A stretch of 64,000 nucleotides of DNA from Ophiura sarsii (Eukaryota; Echinodermata; Ophiuroidea; Amphilepidida; Ophiuridae): NCBI GenBank assembly GCA_035610835.1, contig CM069442.1, positions 27,543,798 through 27,607,797 on the forward strand. The letters run 5' to 3'. Made by a program: the position numbers and the translations under genes. The notes under the pieces were generated by a model, which worked only from the letters and a program-made list of their open reading frames with translations, made no database searches and was not told where the DNA came from. This document shows, in pieces, positions 11,748 to 20,700 of this stretch. Every line of letters starts with the position of its first letter. Position 1 is the stretch's first letter.

Positions 11748-14700
11748 GTAAGTGTTATGATAGATCATTATAGTTTAATCAGTTCCAAATTGGCGAGAAA
11801 TACTTGGTGTTTATCTGTCGGCGCCAAAGTAATCCAAAGTTATGCGCAATTATGGCCACACGCCCGCGTCACGCATATGATGCACAGTGCGCCTGTTGCC
11901 TTCATGTGCGCCCGCGTCCTTCTGCATTCACTCGCTGCTGTAAAATGAGGCTTTGGAACTGATCAAACTATAGTTATTCTTAATTGAAATCAGAAGGTTG
12001 AAGTATGGCTGTGTCGATAAGTCATTATGATAGATAGTTAGATGAGGAACTCAAAACTGATCTTATTTAATAGGATACTCCCTATTTCGAAGTATCCCAA
12101 AGTGAAGTATAGGATCTATTCAATGAAGACAAGTCCGTACGACCCATAAATTTATGCTGTATAGATTTGTTAGCAAAACTGCCCTTTGCGATGCCTTTTG
12201 GTCAAAGAGCATTCACGAAAAAGCCTGGATCAATTAAAAACTCTATCAGACCATGATGCAAAAACTAGAATGCGCGCTGACGTCAACCCGAACTTGAGGG
12301 GACTGATACTGATCTCGCTCATTGACAATAAACATGTCTCTAATTTTTACTGCGATATGTTGATGGAATAGCCTTGCTTGTATATGGTCATCAATCAGCT
12401 GCACAGCATATTTACAAGACATCTTGATTAGGGGGAAAAAAATGGTGCACTCATAGAAAATGATGACGAGAAAATGTTCAATAATAATGTGACTTTCTGG
12501 AACCATAATCAAAAGTTTTATTAACCATGGTTTGTTAATTCCACAGAATATGACCGTGATGAGGCGCCATACTACACACATCTTGGAGCAGGTCCGTCTA
12601 TCGCTGCCATTAGGAGAACACTAGCAAAAAGGTTAGTGCCAGATTCAAAAATATGGGGATATTTAGCAAACCACTGCTTCATATTCAAAAAATCTCCAAG
12701 GAGTTGATAGCAGACTTTATGTGTGTTGCAACTTGTTGAGATTTATGTGATGATGATGGTTTACGTCATTTCCCATTATTTTGACTGGAAATCAGTCTCA
12801 GGCATCCATTGTATCGTATCTACTATCTAGGTCAAATAAACCCCTTTGCTTTTATACAGCTAACGAAAGGAAAGATCTTTGTGTTTTTATGCACCGGTAT
12901 GGAGGCACGTCACATTAGTTGACCTACCTTTCAAAATTGTTTCAATATCGATAAACAATCAGCCATGATGCGCAATGCGTAAGCTCTACCTACAGCTCTG
13001 GTAGGCCCCCGGAATAAAGCATGCGCAATCAGCTGATCGGATCTACGCCCTCGTGTGTCTGACTCAGTGGTGGAACTTCAGATTTTTTTCAACTAGCCAG
13101 TTGGGCAGGTAACTCACAGAATTTACCTGCCCAACAAAATTCCACCAGCCCAAGGTTTTGTCATAATATTTTGCAGCAAACAATTAAGAGCAAGACTACT
13201 TTTAAATGATGATACAATAACATGTTTTTGTCTTTATTGTACGATGTTCCACTGTAACCCTAGCCCGTAACAGCTCCTCGTATTCATCATGTTCATCAAT
13301 CCAATACTCTCTTTAATCTCCTATCAACCTGATCTCCTCTATCATCATGACACAGTCATCTGATGATGAAATTACCCTGAACTTACCGTTACTTACACTT
13401 TGAGGTTCAAAAATGTTGTTACCCGTGGACTGGCGGATACCTTTGTATCTTCACCCGCCCGACACGAAAGTTACCCGCTATGGGCAGGCGGAGCGGGTCT
13501 TATTTCCACCCCTGGTCTGACTGTCACACGGACATCCGTACATCCATTATGGCATACATTCATTGCAGTCCCTGCTCATTTTCAAGTAGCAGTGAACCAA
13601 TTTGGTTGGCCTTTCAGAGCACTCCCTTGGAGAGAGCTAACAGTATGATTACTAATCACTTAGTTCATTAACCTCGTCAATGCCTGCTGCTGGGCTATCC
13701 TTAACAGTTGCTCTTTACATATATGGCAATAAAAAGACAGATCCCAATTTTGCAGTAATTTCATAAACTACAAGTCATTGGTTTTGTCTTCTTTTTGTCT
13801 AGGTTGGGAGTCGAAGAAGCATCCAAAGCTGTCCGGATTGAAAAAGTTGTCTATTCTGGAAAAGAGGGGAAGAGCTCAGCTGGGTGTCCAATAGCTAAAT
13901 GGGTAAGCAGTGAATGAAATCAATGCCGGGTTCATTTTGTGTGCGTGTCTATGTCTGTTTTGGGTGTGCACCAATTAAGATGATTCCTGTACAGGTGCTT
14001 TGTGTCTTGCTATTCTTTCCTATATCCAGTTTTTCAAACTAAAACCCAAAACTTTTTTGAAATTTGGAAAATGGAAAGCTGTTGCAAAATCAGGCACATT
14101 GTCACATAACACTTTTTACAATTGTTTTGTTTTACAAGAGATTGCCCTTTAAAAATATAAGCTATTTATAATAGATAAAGTCAATGTGACTGTTAAATGC
14201 TACATACTTAGATGTAATGCTGCAGCAATTTGATACTATTAGACAAGATATGTACATACCTTGACAAGCTGGTATGGCAGATGCACCCAAATACCAGTCT
14301 CACAAACGTTTTAATATATAGTTTTCAATTTCAAACAAATTTTTCAAATTCCACTTTTTTTCCCTTAACAGATTATTCGTCGGTCTGGACTAGATGAAAA
14401 ATTACTCGCTCTTGTGCGTAACAGACCGGGACATAAATGCGAAACGGCGTACATCGTAATAGCTATTGCAGCGTGGGAAGGCGTTGAAGCCAAGCATGCA
14501 GACGACCTGTACGAGACACTGAGAACTACACTACCACAGAATGCTATACCAACTGTGCGACGATGCGGCACTAATGAAGAGTAAGTCGGGGGGTCATTGA
14601 CACCCATGTGTACAACATGTATGTGTGACCAGTCACATCAAACAGGACATGTTGTCGGCAAACACAGTTTTGAGATAGAGGCCACTATATTTGGTGAAAT

Positions 14701-17700
14701 ATAAAGAAAATAATAGAAAAAGATATTCTTCTTCAAATCATATCTTGTGATTAAAAGGTCATATTACCTTTAACATGGTGTCATTTCAAAGCTTAAAATT
14801 TGCTCTTACAAGTCATACCAATAACTCGGAATTGATGTCCATTTTGATGTGACGGGTCACATATATGTGATCAGTCACATCAAAAGGGCATGTTGTCGGC
14901 AAACATAGTTTTGAGATATCTGGCAAAATATAAAGAAATTGATAGAAATGAATTATGCTTCTATAAATCATATCTTTTTATGACAAAGTCTGATTACCTT
15001 CAACATGGAATCATTTCAAAGCTTAAAATGTGCTCTTTGAAGTCATACCAATAACTCAGATTTGACTCGGCCTCCAACATATCCATTATACATACGTGTA
15101 CAGGCGCAGCAAAAGGGTGCAGTTGTCTCTCAATGAAAGGGTTGAGATCTTAAAGATGCTGTCCAACGCTTATCAAGCTTTTTGGAATGCTTGAAAATTA
15201 TACCTTTGTGATTAAGATTGGATACTGTTTTCTAATTTGATGAAGAAAAATTACTGTAAAATTGTCTATCAATATCTCAAAATTAATTTTACCGACAAAT
15301 GCAACCCTTTTTCTTTGACAGGAAACATTTTGCTTGATCTCATCACACATGTGATGCGATCAAGCAAAATGAGTATCAAGTCGAAAATTTCTGATTTTTA
15401 GTTTTTTTACTTGGATGTATTATAGGTTATTTGCAAATCTACATTCTGCAGAAAGTCCCATTACAAATGGACATTTAATTCCAAAGATATAGGTCAGTTA
15501 AGGGTTTTCAAAACAATTGGTTATCTCAAAATCAATATTCCCGATATCCGACTCATTTTGACTGATCACATCACATATTTGGGTTTCTTTCATTCCCGTA
15601 CTTGCGGTTTTTTTGGATTCTATGTCGCCCAACGAAAATGGACAAAAATTAATGCAGTGTGCGGATTTCTACTTATGCAGTATATGTGTCCAAGGAAAAC
15701 TTTACTTGGTTTTGTTAAATTTTGGGTGAGCAACATTTTTGGCGATTGTTTAATTATTTGGGTAGAGATGCACTGCGATTACTAGGCTAGTAGGCTAACT
15801 GATATGACAACTGCCAAATTAACAAATCTTGAGAATGCCGTATGCACAAAAAATCATTTGCATTCAAAATGAAATGCTTGTTGGTAATGTTGATCTGAGA
15901 ACAATGGATAAGGTACCTATTAACTGTTATCCATGTAAACGTATAGCTGTCTAGACACCTATTGTGATATTGTATCAACGTGTACTTTCATAAGATAGGC
16001 AGGCTATCAAAAAGGTCGTGTCAATGACACTTATTGAACCGAACTATAAAATATATTTAAAGGAGATTTCTTGTACACTTTCACATTTTTTTAAGCTTTT
16101 GCCACATTTGTTGGTATTGGAGGTGAACAAATTAAGAAAAAAAGTTTTGTACGTGATAGAAATTTTGAAAGCGTGAGGAACCTTATTATATTGGATAAAA
16201 ACCCACAAATTAGGACTTGTAATTAATAATAATTGGTGTAATTTTCTCATGTGCATACTTTTGAATGTTACTTTATGTTCAAATTCAGTAATAGTATAGA
16301 TCCTTGAGAATGGTAATAGTGTACTTCAGACATGCGTCCTTTGTATTTGCCACCTAGACGTAAAACCTTTGCTTGTTATAAGTGTTCACTAGGCCAGGTC
16401 AGTTATGATAATAACTGCTTATGTATGTGATTACTGACATCCCTATTGGGACGAGCCTGCTAAACAGACACATAAACAGTTACATGTATAGTCGTCGTCA
16501 GAATACTTCGGCACTTTTTAAAAACCGCCAACGCACGCGTCTAGTTAATTGAGCGTGTGGGCGGGGACATTCATGACCCATAGATACGGTCGCGGCCAAT
16601 CGGATTACAGAGGCCGCGACGCGTCGAACTGCTCAAAGATAACGCTGTTCCGACGCTGTTCTACAACGCACTTCCGTGTTTACGCTGTACGCTGTTGTCA
16701 CAGACAAAAGTGCCAAAGTATTCTGACGACGACTATAGTGCATACCTGGGACGTAATAGTACTTAAACCTAAAATCCTATATGGTATATTTACATTGGAA
16801 ATTCTATAGAAAATCTTACGATTTCTTCACACAGTACAGATTGGAAGAAGCAATCTACTTTCTTCATCAGTGGAAGAATGAAATAGGAAGACAGCAACAC
16901 TGCTTGTCCAAACCCTTACGGATGAATAGTATATATTTTTCTCTGAGTAGAATTATCCAAAGAAAAATTTGGAATCGATTGTCTTATATTCAACAATAAA
17001 ATATAATTTCACAATATAAACATCGTTATTGATCTCGCTCTCTTTCAGTAAAACTTGCGGTTGTCAAGGATTTGATCCCGATACCTGCGGAGCTTCATTC
17101 ACTTTTGGATGTTCCTGGTCCATGTTTTACAACTCGTGCAAGTTTGCCAGGAGTAAGCTGCCTAATAAGTTCAAGCTCCAGGAGGGATCAAAGGCAAAAC
17201 CGGGCGTGGTATGTAGACGTTCATTTTCATTTAGTCTAGATGGTAACCTTTGAGAACTACCTGCCGATTGGTTAGGAAAATGGATACATCATTTGTTACA
17301 CAAATCACTGACTTTGTTAGAATTATTGTATCCCTGATGAATATAAGAGTGAAATATTTACGAAGCAATCTTTTGATTGAATGAGCACATCTTGAAATTA
17401 ACCAATGATAAAACACTGTTAAATAGACAGGTAGTTCTCAGGGGGTTTAAATATGAAATATAAGCAGATTCTATCCCAAGACATCATGATGATATGGAGT
17501 AGAGGATTAAGACACTCTCCATCATTTGCAGGCATTGGATAAGATATGATAACCCTAACCATGGCGACATGGTTTTGGGAATACAACTATCGGGGGAGAA
17601 GAACGGGTCAAATTTTGTTGGGGAAGGAACTGGCTCAGCCTGGATCAGGAGTCGAGCCTAGGTCGCCTGCGTGGCAGTCCCGGCCCTATTGGGCTAACCC

Positions 17701-20700
17701 TGGCGATGTGGTTTTGGGAATATAATTATCAGTGGAGGAGAATAGGTCAAATTTTGTTGGGGAAGGAACTGGCACTGCCAGGATCAGGAATCGAAACCCG
17801 GCACGCCTGCGTGGCAGTCCCAGCCCTATTAAGCCAAGAAGTCAGCTTGGAAAACCATAAGATTTTGAATATCATTGTTATTATTTTGTGCACATTTGTG
17901 ACCCAACGCAAGTAACTGAGGCACAATGAGGAAAATATGATAATTGAGTTATTTATATCATGATAATGTGTATAAATTAAGGGACCTACCTTTTGGTACC
18001 AAAGTCGATGCTATATATCTCAATTCTAACCAAAGTTACGGATTATTGAAAATCACAAATCAATTGAGTAAATAGAAAATTAATACATCAAATTGAAGAT
18101 TAACTCATTATTTTTATGATTTTAAGTCTTTGGTTGGAAACAAGAGGTGTCAAAGATCAGAAATAAGACTTTTTATTAAATATGACTTATAATGACCTTG
18201 TCCCATGTTTGTGTCCTTAAATCAAATTAGCTACTGCCGCATTGTGCCTCATTTACTCATGTTGGGTCACATATATATAAGAGGAAAAACAATGTGGCTC
18301 ATTTGTATGGTACTAATCTAGACTAAATAACTAACAATAATATGCATTTGTGTTTTTTGTTTACAGGAAGCAATTTTAGAAGAGCATCTCCAAGGCTTAG
18401 CGACAGATATGAGCCCTCTTTTTGAGAGGATAGCCCCAGAGGCCTATAATAATCAGGTAAGATCAGGGCTCAAAATTAATGGGGTCTGCGAGCAAATTTG
18501 CTCTTGGTGAGCTTGAATAGCTTGGACAGTACTCCTGGTTTACTGCAGTAGATTCACCATTCAGAGCAATGTTTACATTTGGTTAATCAGAATAAGCTAC
18601 TTAATAATAATGCTTACGAAGATGATGAAACAAACCCATGATCTTCCTAACCTGAAACGGTAATAAAAGCCAAAAGCATACCTATGAACTGAAACAATCT
18701 ACTATACTCTATTTCCCTTCCCCCAGACAAATATACAGGCACACCATTTACACACGCGTTAATGTCTTCCACCTTTCTACACATGAGTGTATATGCCAGC
18801 GCTCCGAGTAGGCACGCATGTTTATATACTGCAATTAGTGAATGAGGCAGACTCGTGATAGACCAACAGACTGTAGTAAATAAATCCGATGACCTAAGTA
18901 ATAGTCATGATTGATTTGGCCATTACTAGGAGCTATCTGTACCAGACTTGTGAGAGAGGATGTTCACATACATGTAGGTCACCAAAATCAGTTATAATTA
19001 CCTCCAAGTCATCACCTTGGGAAATTTAAAGTGATGTGCCCCTCTACCCACCCCTTCCCCCATAGAATGGCCACCAGTGAGGTATAGAAATGCATGGAAA
19101 CCAGTTTATCTACCACTGTTCAATTGCAGTACATCTCGATAGGACATGTAAAAAAGGAAATTTACAACTAACTTGTAACTAAATCAATCATTTTTCAAAC
19201 AGGTTGCTTTTGAGAAGGAGGCCAATGGTTGCCGCCTGGGCACGAAGGAAGGTCGACCATTCTCTGGCGTTACAGCGTGTCTTGACTTCTGTGCACATTC
19301 TCATAGAGACCAGCATAATATGAACAATGGTAGTACAGTGGTAAGTACGATGGGATATTTGTTCCCCTTTTTATCTGGCAATATACAATAATACCATTAG
19401 CCTATAAAAAAAAGTACTGTATATACTACATAGACCGTGTCACCTCTTGTTGATCAACAATGTTAAGTGCCCGGTTCCATTCCATGCAATTGGGGAAGCA
19501 TACATTGACTGTTGTATTGATTGCTGTTGTTACAGATGACCGGTTTTGTTTAATGTACGGTTTATAATAGACACCCCCTTTGAATGCGCGCGCATACCGG
19601 CAGGCAAGCTTTTGTTTGGCTGGAAATTTGCACGCACCTCTGCAAGCAAGTTTTTGTTTGCTTGGCTGCTGTGATGTTGACAGGTGACATCGTCTATATG
19701 AGCATGGTTCTACATATGAGTAAGGTATCACATATTAGTCTAATGCAAATACTTCTATTGTATGAGTTGTATAGATTTATTCCATAATACACATAGACTA
19801 TGGGCTACCTTACATCTTTTGTAGGATTAAAGCCACTTCCTCAGCACTGACAGCCTAGCTGGTGTAGTGGTTATGACATTCGCTTTGGGACCGAAGGGTC
19901 CTTTGGGATTGAATCCCAGTGTCGTCATATTTTATGTAAACCTTTGCTTTCAATTCTTTTTTCTCAAAATGGGAACAAAGTTGGAATACCTATGACTAGG
20001 CTAATTTGTGATAGCTTACCATAGGTAACATCATAAGAATGAACGTTGAACCCTATCATTTAAATCTAATCAAATCGCGATACCTGGTCATTGCAGAAAA
20101 TACATTGTGCTAGCCTACCAAAATGTTATGCAACTGAATCTGGGTATTGAATATATCGCATTTGATGATCTGAATAACTTCATGTGTTTAATACTTATTT
20201 TACAAAGGTTGCCTCTTCAAATCCTGTCAGAAACCCATGATGAGGGAGTTTTTTCAGTGTCAGTGTATGTGTACTGGTTTAATGTGGAAAATATAATATG
20301 CAAAGGATAATTTAAAATGTGTCCAGTTTACCTTTAAAAAAAAGGGTAATAAATATTTTCAAACTTTTCCAATCTATTATTTAATCTGTTATTGTTCATT
20401 TTGTTTTTACAGGTGGTCACACTAACGAAGGAGAATATCCGTGGAAAGAGGGCGCAACCTGGTGACGAACAACTCCACTGCTTACCGCTGTACTACCTGG
20501 ACAATACTGATGAATATGGGAGCACGGAAGGCCAGCAAGATAAAGTACGCAAGGGTGCAATTGAAGTCCTGACACATTATCGACACAAAATGCGAGTGAA
20601 AGATTACAAAAAGCAAATCATACCGAATGGGGTTGCTCGTGGCATAAGGCATAAGACCGATGGAGAAAAACATGGTAGTCCTAGTCGCAAAGGATCGTCA

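Noticed and set aside
19849..19926. Functional tRNA-Pro gene
   Set aside because: The acceptor stem pairs poorly, so only a tRNA-like call is made.
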